From Adiantum capillus-veneris (lineage: Eukaryota > Streptophyta > Polypodiopsida > Polypodiales > Pteridaceae): 60,000 bases of DNA. A program made the position numbers and the translations under genes. The stretch lies in assembly GCA_014529385.2 (NCBI GenBank), contig CM043946.1, positions 17,982,077 to 18,042,076 on the forward strand, given 5' to 3'. Shown here in pieces: positions 22,760 through 33,914 of the stretch. The notes beneath the pieces are model-generated. The model did not search any database. It was not told the origin of the DNA and saw only the letters and a program-made list of their open reading frames with translations. Each line of letters starts with the position of its first letter. The stretch's first letter is position 1.

Positions 22760-22987
22760 GTCGGCAACAAAAACGCAAAGTTTTGACAGTTTTTTCAGTT
22801 CTGAGATGCTGTTACAGCAAAGCCTTCCATTACACAGAAAAATTCTGTCTTTACATCAATGCGTAGAGGGCTTCGTGCTCTTCGATTGAGGCTATAGATC
22901 ACCTAAATCGGAGTTCGGATGAGAAAGTTATGGTCAAAAGAGTGAACTGCTGTCTACTAGGTCAAAAAACGGCTGTGTGTCAATGTA

Positions 22988-22991
<4 letters not shown>

Positions 22992-23036
<45 letters not shown>

Positions 23037-23059
23037 TTTTGTGCTACTTGCTGCCAACA

Positions 23060-23129
<70 letters not shown>

Positions 23130-23183
23130 TGTGGCGTGCCGTGTGTATCAAGAGAGAGAGAAAGAGAGTTGTGCTTGATAATG

Positions 23184-23260
<77 letters not shown>
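22992..23260. repeat. three (GA)n microsatellites in the LINE-B leader
   Basis: GA runs at about 22992-23034, 23062-23125 and 23187-23260, separated by short unique spacers (gccgtgtgtatcaagag and others). In element orientation they are TC runs in the 5' UTR. Confidence 0.97.
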
Positions 23261-23262
<2 letters not shown>

Positions 23263-23342
23263 CACCCTTACCCATGGGAAGGCCTACCACCTGGTGAGGG
23301 GGGTCATCACCAAGTGGTCAAACCTCCCCTACAACCAATGTA
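23257..23342 (-). repeat. LINE 5' leader module, copy 2
   Basis: Near-identical to 18124-18209. It ends at the same base (TACATTGG on the minus strand), after which the flanks differ. It defines the 5' end of LINE-B at 23342. Confidence 0.85.
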
Positions 23343-23354
23343 CCAGTGAAAGAG

Positions 23355-24930
23355 TTACAAAAGCTCACAAACCATCTCTTTTTTAGCTAGGCATAGTGGC
23401 CAAGAGTTTTTAGTAAGAAAATTCCTAATAGTGCCAAGCAGCTCTTTTGTAGCAAACCCATTTGCTATGTATTTCTTCATTAGGTGACATATTGCCCGAA
23501 AGGCAGTGAACGAGTCTGAGGATGAGTACATAATAAGATAAACCATGCCACAACAAGTTTTTAATGCTACCTTATGTGGACGATTACTCTTCCTTTTGAA
23601 ATACTCAATCAGGCCCAATTTTTAATAAGATAAATCATGCCATGACAAGTTTTTAATGCTACCTTATGTGGACAATTACTCTTCCTTTTGACATACTCAA
23701 TCAGGCCCAATTTTTAATAAGATAAACCATGCCACGACAAGTTTTTAATGCTACCTTATGTGGATGATTACTCTTCCTTTTGACATACTCAATCAGGCCC
23801 AGGTGCAGATTGTCTCTCTTCCAAGAGAATTTAGTGGACATATCTTCCAGTTAATGGAGAAAAAAGTGATAGCTCTATATTAAGAAAAATTGTTTTAGTA
23901 ACGACATATTTGTTGTCAATGTTCAAGTATTCCATGAAGGTAGGTTCAATCCTAAAAGTGGCGGGATAGATGTGCGGTATGCATTGCACAAAAATGGAAT
24001 TATTTAAACTTAATATATCATCCATATATTGTAAGTGTAATGAAAAAGTGTTAGATCAATGGTGGTGTCAGTTGTCTCTAGCTGTTTAAGTATCCATTTA
24101 TACTCAAAAAAAGTTAGGTAAATATTGCACATGATTGGTGAATATGAGAAGCCCATAGGAATACCATGGATTTGTTGAAAGCATTGTCCCCCTAGCATAA
24201 CAAAGCAATCCTAAAAGAGCCATTTTTAATCTTTATTAGATTACTTAAATTATAGTGGGTAGGTGGTCCTAAAATGGTATGGTGTCCCTTCCCATTCCTC
24301 CACTCAAACACCATCTTACAAATCTGCTGCAGAGCAAAGAAAATCCCAGAAGGCCCAAAAAGTGATATGTTTTCATAGCACTACGTGATATCAGCTGGAA
24401 AACATTGAAAAAATGTATTGTGGACACATTTCAGATAGCAATAATTCTGGTCCTTTAAGCCTAGACTCAGCCATTCTCTTGGCTACGTGTTTGCAGATAA
24501 AAGTGGGTATATTAGGGGCTTTGTCAAGTCCTACCACAAACCAATCCTTTTTTAGTTTATGTATCATAGAGGATAGTGAGGGAGAAAGCCATGTTGCTTC
24601 CTTGCTTATCCGTGCATGTGGGATTAACCTAATACAAGTTTCAAAGTAAGAGGATAAAGAATCAGCAAGTCTAGCATGTTGTAGGCTGTCTAGATTCAAT
24701 ATCTTGACTATGTCAGTCAAGCAGGTAAGTAGTGCGGCAAAAGCCAAGTGTGGGTTTAATGGTTGGAGTGGGATATGATTCAGACCTTTACTTAATAGGT
24801 CCTCAATTTCTTTTGAACCAATTAGAGATAGATCCGTAGTGCACACGTGTTGTCCAAATTCACCAAAATCAGAACAGTAATTTCCAAAGAGAGAGCATGT
24901 ACAAGATGGTTGTTTGTCTGAAGTAAGAAA
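23355..24930 (-). pseudogene. Penelope-like reverse transcriptase, decayed
   Basis: The RT is spread over several shifted frames. From the 5' side: PSCTCS, a +1 shift near 24890, then FGQHVCTTDLSLIG, LLSKGLNHIPL and WFVVGLDKAPNIPTFICKH, a usual N-terminal RT signature of Penelope-like elements. A stretch from about 24390 to 24200 is stop-ridden and shorter than the fingers-palm region expected. Then come LGGQCFQQIHGIPMGFSYSP, a frame change, and the active-site YMDDILSLN with NSIFVQCIPHIYP. The C-terminal block IEYFKRKSNRPHKVALKTC...FRAICHLMKKYIANGF corresponds to the thumb and C-terminal part. A 92-bp unit inside this end is triplicated. The role in life is target-primed reverse transcription. 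Confidence 0.7.
23532..23805. repeat. 92-bp tandem triplication within the PLE RT
   Basis: AATAAGATAAACCATGCCAC and the rest of the unit start at 23532, 23624 and 23716, exactly 92 bp apart, with few differences. The unit is not a multiple of three, so the duplication itself breaks the RT frame. Confidence 0.93.
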
Positions 24931-25244
24931 TTATGTAGAATACATAAAGTTCTTCAAGGGAGGATCAAAGGTCCAACCAAAAGTCAGTTCATCTAACCCA
25001 TAGGTATTGCTAAACAAATGCTGAAAATCATACTGTATTAAACATTTTGGAGTAAACAAATTAAAAATTCGATTCGAAAATTGGCAATGAACAATTCGCT
25101 TCTTTAGATTATCTTCCTTGCACAAAAACAGTTTTTCAAAAGCAGTCTGATTGATCTGAAAGAGCAATACAATTAAGAGTTAAACATTTTCTTGATAGGG
25201 AGACGCTTCCCTCTTCCTTTGACATAGCTTCTAGCTTTACGATG

Positions 25245-26383
25245 TCATTCCGAGGACCCTGGTGTAGAAGAAGGGGACAACAAAGAGGTGATAGAGTGTG
25301 AAGCAGAACTAGTTAGCAAAGGCCTTTTAAGGTTGGGAGACTCTTCTGCATCAAGTGAAGGTTTGAGAAGGGATAAGATATGTTTAATGCCTTTAGAAGC
25401 ACTTAGATTTGAAAGTAGATGACTAGGTGCATCTAATTTTATCTCTTTCAGAGCCTCATACATGAAATTCCTAAAGTGAAGATAAGTGATTTGGGCTCGC
25501 ACATCTTCCTTAGCTTGATCACCAAGCCAAGAACAAATCGTAGGGAGAAAATGCTCCTTTGTGTGTGATGGGAAGAGGTCCTCCAGATGGTTGAGGAAGA
25601 ACCAAATTGCATGAAAGACATAGGATGTTGCTTTCACAGTCATCTTTTGCATCTAAAGCTTTGCAAGCACATTTGATGTAGGGGCGGTAGATGTTCGAGA
25701 TAGATTCAAAATAGAATTCACTGCTCTGTTTAGAAAAGGTCATTGTCCCCTTGGTTCTGACATAAATGCCAGATAGGCTAGGGAATTCTCTAGAATCCAA
25801 GAAGTGCATACTAAAGGGTTCTTTTATGACACCACCTTTGTCCAAGAACTGAACTCCTTTGAGGGTCTCCATGAGACAGTCTTCACTAGTGGAGGTTGGT
25901 AGGGCTGCAAGAAAAACCCAAGTCTCGATTGAGATGGGTGCCACAAAAGCTTTATTCTAAAGCTCCCAAAGCTGATGGTCAAGCTCAATTCCTTCAATGG
26001 CAATCTGCCTCGGTGGGAGGAAGGGAAAACATTTTGAGATTTTTGGAACCATATCCAGTATATATTTTTCACTAGACAATCTGAGTCCTTGTTGAAAGAT
26101 TTTAACTGCTTCCAAAGCAGCTTCATCCCTACAGAAGAGGCCTTTTGGAGCCTTAGTAGGATCAAATGATTTAGTGGTAGCAAAACAAGAAGCAAGTCCA
26201 CAAAATTTCTTGATAAAGTTAGAAAGGTCGGCTCCCTTAGCCGAGAATTGTAAAAGATCTGATTTATGACTTATCTCAATGGCAGAAAGGTTAGAAACCA
26301 ACTTTTGAAGATGAAGTAATCCTTCTTTCGTCTCGGCAACCAGATTGACAAGGATTAGTACCGAGTCGTTAAAGGTTAACAGA
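25245..26383 (-). pseudogene. upstream PLE-associated coding frame, unknown function
   Basis: An open minus-strand frame from the CACTA border through LVSNLSAIEISHKSDLLQFS, FCRDEAALEAVKIFQQGLRL and CFPFLPPRQIAIEGIEL. It crosses one TAG near 25955 and continues with ISIETWVFLAALPTSTSED to about 25640. There the frame shifts into MTVKATSYVFHAIWFFLNHL and ends at 25245 in a Ser/Pro-rich tail, with a basic stretch (HRKARSYVKGRGKR) just beyond the stop. I do not recognise a domain. Same strand and close spacing to the RT suggest a PLE first ORF or N-terminal region; a host gene invaded by the PLE is the alternative. The frame continues across the CACTA insertion at 34542. Confidence 0.5.
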
Positions 26384-26401
26384 CACTACAAGAGGCTATT
26401 C

Positions 26402-26510
26402 ATATTAGCGACGCTCACACAGCGACGCTTAAAAAAAATAATTCCCGGTGTCGCTATGAGCGTCGCAAATTTACAAAGAAATTTGCGACGCTCATAGCGA
26501 CGCCGGCTGG
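26402..26510. repeat. CACTA 5' subterminal repeats with a 23-bp-arm hairpin
   Basis: AGCGACGCT-type motifs repeat here. A perfect inverted repeat has arms 26450-26472 and 26479-26501 (GTCGCTATGAGCGTCGCAAA plus TTT) around a 6-base loop. In En/Spm, short subterminal repeats bind the TnpA protein and hold the ends together. Confidence 0.9.
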
Positions 26511-26593
26511 GCTAAAAAAATAACCGAGCGCGCCCAAAAACTCAGATCTCAGATCTGAGTTTTTCGGTGCCCTCAAGCAAGGAGCAGGTAACG

Positions 26594-26594
<1 letters not shown>

Positions 26595-26636
<42 letters not shown>

Positions 26637-26638
26637 CT

Positions 26639-26706
<68 letters not shown>

Positions 26707-26768
26707 AGAGGAAGGAGAGTCAGGTATGCTCCTTCCCTCTCCTCATTCTCATGTTCCCTTCCCCTCTT

Positions 26769-26801
<33 letters not shown>

Positions 26802-26820
26802 TACACACACACATAGTGTT

Positions 26821-26876
<56 letters not shown>

Positions 26877-27095
26877 CAAACAAAAACAAAAACGCACACA
26901 CACATACATAAACAAAGAATGCACACACACATTGAGAGAGGAAAAGAGAGAGAGAGCATGCATAAACAAAAAACGCACGCATTGAGAGAGGAAAAGAGAG
27001 AGAGAACATGCATAAACAAAAAACGCACACATTGAGAGAGGAAAAGAGAGAGAAAACATGCATACGATCCAAAAAAACGCACACACATTGAGAGA
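26595..27095. repeat. microsatellite cluster and ~50-bp tandem repeat in the CACTA 5' segment
   Basis: (TC)n at 26595-26631, (CA)n at 26641-26702 and (GA)n at 26823-26873. These are followed by about four ~50-bp units (ATTGAGAGAGGAAAAGAGAG ... GCATGCATAAACAAAAAACGC) from about 26930 to 27095. Cysteine-rich minus-strand open frames here come from the CA/GA repeats and are not genes. Confidence 0.9.
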
Positions 27096-27284
27096 GAAAG
27101 AGAGAGAAACTAATTTAACGTCGTAGGAAACTAATTAAAATTAAAAGACCTAAAGATCTAGCCGACGAGGAGTTGAACTCAAGACCTATTATTCAAGAGG
27201 GAAATGGCATAATCAATCTATCATACTTGGCATGGGTGATAGAAAGGTTATACCATTTATCTCTTTTTATTGGCACACACATCC

Positions 27285-28140
27285 ACACACGCGCACACAC
27301 ACAAGAAGAAGAGAGTTATAACGTCATAGGAAACTATCTTAAAAGACGTTAAAGATTAGGTTATATGTAGACTTACATTAAATTAGATTTAGGTTTATTT
27401 TTAACTAGATTTACGATTATTTACGCTAGATTTAGATTTACGTTATATTAGATTAGATTTAGGTCTCCATAGACTGCGATGCCTTCATGAAGCGGGTGAA
27501 GAAAGCCCTCAATGGAATATAGGGTATTGCTACCTTCACTCATGGTGGGCTCCGTCGATCCAAAAGTACTAGTGAAATGTCTTCAGAAGATAGGGAAGAA
27601 GGTGGATCTTCAGGGCGGCAAGAGTCACTACATCCCCGACACAATGACCATCTAGACAACCTCTAGTCATTCAACAGCAACTTCAAAGTTAGTAACAAGA
27701 GCAAGAACGGTCTAAAGGGCCAATTGCTTTCGTCAGATGTGGATGGAGATGAGGCAGCGTCACCGCCGGAAGTTAACTCTCACATCTTTAGTGATGAGAA
27801 TGCCAACTCTTGCCGAGTTATGTGAAAAATTATGTGTTAAATCAGTTTTAAGGTTCTTATAATCCCTGTTAGTTTAGTTCTTTGTTTTTAATATAACATA
27901 ATTTACGTTAGATTTAGATTTATGTTATATTAGATTAGACTTAGGTTTATTTAGGTTTACCCACACACACACACACACACACACAAGAAGAAGAGAGTTT
28001 TAACGTCGTAGGAAACTATCCCAAAAGACGTTGAAGATTAGGTTAGATGTAGACTCACGTTAAATTAGATTTAGGTTTATTTTTAGTTAGATTTATGTTT
28101 ATTTAGATTTACGCTTATTTACGTTAGATCGAGTCCACGC
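27285..28140. repeat. ~150-bp direct repeats flanking a possible captured exon
   Basis: AAGAAGAGAGTTnTAACGTC and the following ~150 bases of AGATTTAGGTTTA-rich sequence occur at about 27298-27465 and again at about 27984-28140. Both are preceded by CA repeats. A weaker copy of the start is near 27108. The interval between them holds the exon-like stretch at 27473-27825. Confidence 0.8.
27473..27825 (+). pseudogene. exon-like fragment inside the CACTA, possibly captured host sequence
   Basis: After CTCCATAG (a plausible acceptor), one frame stays protein-like for ~117 codons with only two TAG codons and ends in TGA at 27823-27825. Segments include CDAFMKRVKKALNGI, HGGLRRSKSTSEMSSEDREE and NSHIFSDENANSCRVM. 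Composition is Ser/Asp/Glu-rich and unlike the AT-rich flanks. CACTA and Mutator elements often carry pieces of host genes, so transduplication is the simplest reading. I cannot name the source. A diverged element-coded first exon is the alternative. Confidence 0.45.
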
Positions 28141-28418
28141 AAGAATTACTTACGGTTTAGGGTTTAGAGTTAGATGAACAGTGAAAAGATCTACTGTGAA
28201 CAGATGTTAAGATGCTGTGAAGTGCTACAGCTAGAGAAGAGGCAAAGGGGTTTTGTCCACTACATGCAGTATCATGTAGACGTGGGTGTGTAGATTTCTT
28301 GTACCCACAAATATAGGTATTGACCAATAAAGACGAGATTATAACCCGGTGGTTCTAATCTCCGTGCACCTCTAGACCGAGGTGTGCGGGGATTGGACAT
28401 GACTAGAGAATGTGAGGT

Positions 28419-28534
<116 letters not shown>

Positions 28535-28596
28535 GACGAAGAATGCCAATAGAATATTAAATTTGTTCTCCAGGTTATAAGTTTTTTATCCTCATT

Positions 28597-31500
28597 ATGA
28601 GTAGTGACGAGGATGTGGGACCGTCCAACCGAAACACCTATCTCTCAACGAGGGTCTTATGTCCTTGTAATCAATGCAAGCATGCTGTGTGACGGACAAG
28701 ACGTGTTTCTTTGCAGCACGTTCGCGAATTTGGCGAGTTTGATCCATCTATTATAGATTGAGTTGTTGCCAATTATAACTCGTCGGACTCTGACGCTGGC
28801 CAACAAGCAGCAATCTTGCAACCCAATAGACGTGTTCGCAGGCGCTTTGGTCAAGTAGCATATGTGAGGCCACAAGATGTAGCCTCTGACAGCTCGGGGG
28901 ATGATCATGCAGAGCACATTCCCAACGAGGCAATGTTTGAGCCCAAGATTGATGAAATGATCGAGATGATCATGGATTCAGAAAGGCTTATCTATGATGA
29001 TATGAAAAGTGAAGCCGATATGCCATTGTATAATGGAGCACGGATGTCTAGATTGAAAGCACTCCTGGTTCTTCTCAACATGCAGGCAAAGTTTGGATGG
29101 AGTGACACTAGCGTCACAGTGCTTTTCAGGTGATCTATTACAATTAGTTTACTTTAATAAAACTCTAAATGTATAATGATCTCATAGATTTTTACACGAC
29201 TGTATCATATTTTTATGTTGTGTAGATTGCTGAAAGAGCACATACTACCAGCTGACAATGTGATGCCAGATTCCCGAGATGAAGCAAGAAAGATTTTGCG
29301 AAACTTGGGGATGGATTACAATTCTATCCACGCTTGTCCTAATGACTGCATTCTTTTCAGAGGGGAATACATAGACATGGAGAAGTGTCCGAAATGTGAT
29401 TCCGAAAGATATCGAGTAGATCTCCACGGGACAAAAATTCCACAAAAGGTTTTGCGACATTTCTCTCTGCTTCCTCACATCAAGCATTTCTTCGAATGTA
29501 TGTCCATGGCCGCCCTAGCATCATGGCATGAGGAGAATAAATCTTCGGATGGTGTGCTACGAATTCCTGCAGATTGCGTAGCCTGGAAACATATAGATGG
29601 AACATGGTCGGATTTTGCCAGGGAAGCTCGAAATTTGCGCTTAGGTCTGGCTATGGATGGCGTAAATCCATTTGGTCAAAGATCAACATCTTACAGTGTA
29701 TGGCCCGTTGTCATCGTCAACTACAACATTCCCCCGTGGTTGACTACGAAGAAGGGGCACCTATGGCTAAGCTTGATTGTGCCAGGGCGATATAAAGTGG
29801 GGAATATGGATGTGTATCTTCGTCCACTGTTGGAAGAGCTACAACAATTGTGGATTGGCATAGAGGTGGTGGATATGAGCCGACACACAGGACGACGGAA
29901 TGCTTTGATCAGAGGCATTCTAATGTGGACCATGCATGACTATCCTGGGCTAACAGAATGCTCAGGAGATCTATTGACACTCCTCACTCAGACACTGTAA
30001 ATCTTGTTTTTTCCCATAGTTGATCTATTATCATGTGTATACATGCAGGGCTTCAAACAAGCGGATACAGAGCATGTGTCACATGTGGACCTAGACTGAA
30101 TGCACGTAGGGCACCCTCACTGAAGAAGCAAATCTACGAAGGTCATCAAGCGTATCTTCCAGAGAATCATGTGTTACGCGACGGCTTTTTGGGAAGAGAG
30201 CCACCAAGGATGTCTGCACAAGCATGGTTAGAGCAGAAGGAGATGTGCAATGACGGATTGCCTCCAGGGATGAAGAGACTATCTCTATGGTACGAGTTAC
30301 CATACTGGCCCCGACTCATGATCAATCACTTGCTCGATCCAATGCACATATTCAAGAATGTGGGTAATCTACTATGGGACCATCTGACCGGCAAGAAAGA
30401 TACTTTGGGAGCCAGAGTTGACCTTAGAAATGTGGATCGTATGGAGCAATATTGGCCGCAAACAGCGTCTGATGGATCGATAAAACTCCCTAAAGCACCA
30501 TGGATTTTCACAGGAGCCCAAGAACGCAAAGTAAAAGAGACCATTCAATCTTTGCGGATCCCCACTGGCGTAATTCACTCGCTCCGAACGTGTTTTACTA
30601 AAGAAGTAAAGCTTACCGGTTTGAAGTCACACGATTGGCATAAAATGTGTCAGGTACGTTCATAGTGGACTTTAATATCATTGCATAAAATGTGGACTTT
30701 AATATCATTGCTGCACATACTTTACAGTTTATTTTACCGGTTGCCATTGAGGGATGTTTGTCTCTCGACATCCGTAACACAATCTACAAACTTGCAAAGC
30801 TGGTGCAATGGATCTCACAAAAGGAGATCAACGTAGACTCCATACCATTCACCAAACTAAATGCTGCGGAGCTTGTGTGCATGTTTGAGAAACATTTTCC
30901 TACTACAATGCTAACCATTCAGGTGCATCTTCTTGTTCACATAGTTGATGAGGTGGAAATAGCTGGCACAGTTCATTCCAGATGGATGTTCTTCTTAGAA
31001 CGTTTCATGAAAACGCTTAAGGGATATGTGCGTCAAAAGGCACGTCCGGAGGGTAGCATGGCAGAAGGTTGGTTGGTATCAGAGTCCCTAGTGTACATTG
31101 GAGAGTGGCTAGACGGATTTGATAAATCCCGGGACACGCTATGGCGAACCATAGATGATGAGCGCATATCTGGGATTGTCATGTGCAATCTTGGTGTTGA
31201 GAAGAAGATGACGGAAGATCTAGAGGCTAAAATCAACCGATTTTGCATGCTTCACAATCCAGTGATGCAAAAGTGGATTTCACAATATGAGGATGCAAAG
31301 CAAGAGCGACAAAGGGCACGAATCGAGTGGAGACGGGGAAGACGACCACCGATGCACTATCCAGCGGTTCTGGAGAGCCTACCAACCTTCATGAGCTTAA
31401 GATGGTTGCACAACCAATTGAAAAGCGCACAACAATGCGGTGACGAAGTGATTGAGGAAGAGTGGGAGTACTCTCGGGGTTGCGCGACCAAGGTAAGTTT

Positions 31501-32325
31501 GCAATGTACGACTAGAAAGTGACTTTATTTATAAACGTTTGAACAGCCACTCATAATCTTTGTTTGTTGTAGTATAAGTCATACACAGCAGCATGGTGTA
31601 AAGGTCGACATTTTAGGGTGGAACGAATCGACAAAAAGCGTTTTACTCAAGATTGTGGAATCATGGCAAAATTTGAACAGTCTAGTCGACGACGTTTCTC
31701 TGATGCAGATCCTGTGGTGGCGGAACTCACTTACTTCGGCACGCTGCAAGAGATTTTGAGGATCGATTACAGAGGATTTTTTGTCGACTTTTTCGACGTG
31801 CAATGGTTCAAGATAATCATGGAGGGTCGCAACGCTACTGTGCGTAGAGGAGAGTCTGGTTTTCTTGAGGTGGATTCTACTAAGAAATGGACTGACCTAA
31901 GAGACACTTTCGTACTACCCGAGCATTGTGAACAAGTAAGTATGTAAATAGTTAACATCCCCCTTTTACAAGTTATGTGCTTGAAAGCTCTCATGTAAGT
32001 TATGTGGCTCTGGCAGGTAATATAAAATCCTACAAAGTCTACATCAAACTGGTGGTACGTCATAGAGGTAGCCCCTCGTAGTGCAAGGACGTATGAAGGC
32101 TACCATGTGCCAATCACAACGGCATCAATGGAGGAGATAAGAGAAGATGCTCAATCAGAAGCCGCTGCGGTGGTGCCAGACGAGCATCAAGATGCTACTA
32201 CTCTATATGGGGTGCATGCAGAGGAGCTACAAAATGAAACAGAGGATATGTGTTTAAACAGAGAGCTCTATATAGATATAGGAAGCTATGCTGAGTTATG
32301 CGAGGATGAGAGAGAGATCTCTTAA
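28597..32325 (+). pseudogene. CACTA transposase, tnp2/TNPD-like, three premature stops
   Basis: Exons by frame and splice signals: 28597-29129, 29226 to about 29995, 30049-30653, 30728-31492, ~31571-31935 and 32017-32325. The boundary near 29995/30049 is uncertain because its phase does not match. The N-terminus has a CPCNQCKHAV motif like the Cys-rich head of tnp2 proteins. The tnp2 catalytic core follows: ACPNDCILFRGEY, CPKCDSERY, PWLTTKKGHLWLSLIVPG, MWTMHDYPG, YRACVTCGP. Then comes a DUF4218-like domain (FILPVAIEGCLSLDIRNTIY, VHLLVHIVDEVEIAGTVHSR) and a DUF4216-like C-terminus (WFKIIMEGRN, WWYVIEVAPRS). TGA codons at 28690 and 28759 (both explicable as CGA-to-TGA) and TAA at 32023 interrupt it. 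The family cuts the element at its TIRs and inserts it with 3-bp TSDs. Confidence 0.92.
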
Positions 32326-32597
32326 AGCCACAAATATTGTATTTGAACAATTTTGCTTCGTGTTGTAAAAGCTCTGGCTCTCTAAGTACCTTCCATGGTG
32401 TATAACGCTCTTTTCTACTCGCGCTCACATCTTTTGATTGAAAATTCTGAGTTTTCGACTTGCCTCTTCTATCACTCAATTCATTGCGTCATTGTATTTA
32501 TATGCGTCATTACGTCATTGTATTTAATGGTCTTTGCGTCATTGTCTACTCTATTCATTCAATATTAAGTTTAAATATTCGTGTGTTTAATGCAGGT

Positions 32598-33914
32598 ATG
32601 GATGATGAGGAGTTTCTTTCTTCTTTGTCACCGCAGCAGAGATAGTGGTACGTGGAGCGTCATCGCTCTAGCGCATCATCGCGCGTTCCTACTCCATCCG
32701 CATCTCCCTCTCTTTCGGAGCATTCGGCGCGCTCCGAAGCTTCGGCGTCAACGAGACGAGCTTCACACTCGTCTAGACACCGGCGCTCTAGTGGTGGCGG
32801 TGGCGGTTGTTGTGGGGATTCCGCCACCGATGCCTCCACACCGCCTCGTGTTCGACGAGGCTCTTTACCCTCCCCTTCTTTGCCCGCCCCCACACCAGCC
32901 ACAGCATCGCCATCTACGCCAGGTTTTGCACGGCTGACTGTTCCTAGAAGCTACACACCTCTACCTACTCCGCCAGGAGCCACCCCACTCGACACTCCTC
33001 GCTTCGGGGCCCAGACGCCGGTGGAGACACTTGACGTCCGTACCCCCATCGACACGCTGCTAGAGACCCCTTCCGGGACACCAAGGTTCACGCGTCACCG
33101 GCCAGAGGGCTTGTCTTACTCCATCGACTTCAGCGGCGGCATCATCATGGATGATGACGGCAAGAAGGTGATCTCGCGCATGCGTGGTCTTTGCTCTCAG
33201 TTGTTTAGACACTACATACTAAACAAATGGAGTGAAGTACCAAGTGATTTAAAAAACAGAGTCATCAGCATACTTCATGATGAGTTTCCCGTTCCAACAC
33301 GGGATCAGCACTTCAATGAAGACCCGATGAAGATTCGAATGTGCGAATACTGCAAACACAAGCGTTCCGAAGTGCAAAAAGCAATCAAGAATGGGTGGAA
33401 CAGGCCAGATTGGCTGGCCAAAGAAGATTGGAAGAATGCGAAGAAAGCAGCGCGCGAGAATCCCGACAAGTGGAAGCAACAAAAGGATGCAGCCAGAGCG
33501 CGAGTAGAGGCAGGGAGCGGGGAGCTCGCACCACTTGGGGAGCGGTGGATGGGCATCATTTGAGGCCGATTTTGTAAGTGTTTTCACATTGCTCTTTATG
33601 TTTGATAGTTTAGGGTTTATGAGTTTTTTAATTCTAACATAATGAAATCTTTGTATGTTTTGACAGTGGTCGATGACAGGACGTGATCCCACACCGTACG
33701 AGCGCGAGTACACAGACAGGAAGGGCTTAAACGCCCTGATGGACATTCTCAGTTCTCGCGGCGGCATGGTTAGTATTAGGGTTTACTCTTTTTTATTTTT
33801 TGTATTGTTTTATAAATGTCGTTATATGTTTATACTTACTGAAAGCTGTCTTATTGTCTTTTTTTGCAGAATCCGACAGATACGCCGCTTGGACGCGATG
33901 AGACGTCTGACTAG
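32598..33914 (+). pseudogene. TnpA-like / Transposase_24-type protein, amber stop and frameshift
   Basis: ATG at 32598 gives MDDEEFLSSLSPQQR, then a TAG (32643-32645), and the same frame continues for 300 residues. A Ser/Arg/Pro-rich N-terminal half precedes a conserved block (SRMRGLCSQLFRHYILNKWS, VISILHDEFPVPTRDQHFN, NRPDWLAKEDW) typical of plant Ptta/En/Spm Transposase_24 proteins. Near 33537-33540 a GGGG run shifts the frame by one base. After the shift, frame GSGGWASFEADF joins a GTAAGT donor at 33574 to exon 33667-33768 (WSMTGRDPTPYEREY) and exon 33870-33914 (NPTDTPLGRDETSD, stop). In En/Spm the second gene product binds subterminal repeats and assists the transposase. It is separated from the transposase by ~270 bp. 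Confidence 0.82.

Larger units (their letters stand above)
23355..26383 (-). mobile_element. Penelope-like retroelement (PLE), main part left of the CACTA insertion
   Basis: Minus-strand frames in order: an upstream protein-coding frame entering from the CACTA border (26383-25245), a linker frame (25167-24931), a CxC...H motif region followed by SKEIEDLLSKGLNHIPL (near 24890-24750), an RT core with QIHGIPMGFSYSPIMCNIYL (near 24165) and YMDDILSLN (near 24020), and a C-terminal block (23618-23355). This order and these motifs match Penelope-like RTs of the type whose RT reads GIPMGxxxAP...RYIDDLLxLN. Several frameshifts and stops show it is a dead copy. No GIY-YIG endonuclease was recognised. 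Its 5' part resumes at 34542. Confidence 0.7.

Noticed and set aside
26454-27088. Cys/Val- and Phe/Leu-rich minus-strand open frames of 70-118 codons
   Set aside because: They are produced by CA, GA and a 50-bp tandem repeat in the CACTA 5' segment, with several frames open at once.
27165-27250. tRNA-like stretch (GAGTTGAACTCAAGACC) on the minus strand
   Set aside because: Only a T-arm-like segment is present; no acceptor stem, anticodon stem or D-arm could be drawn around it.
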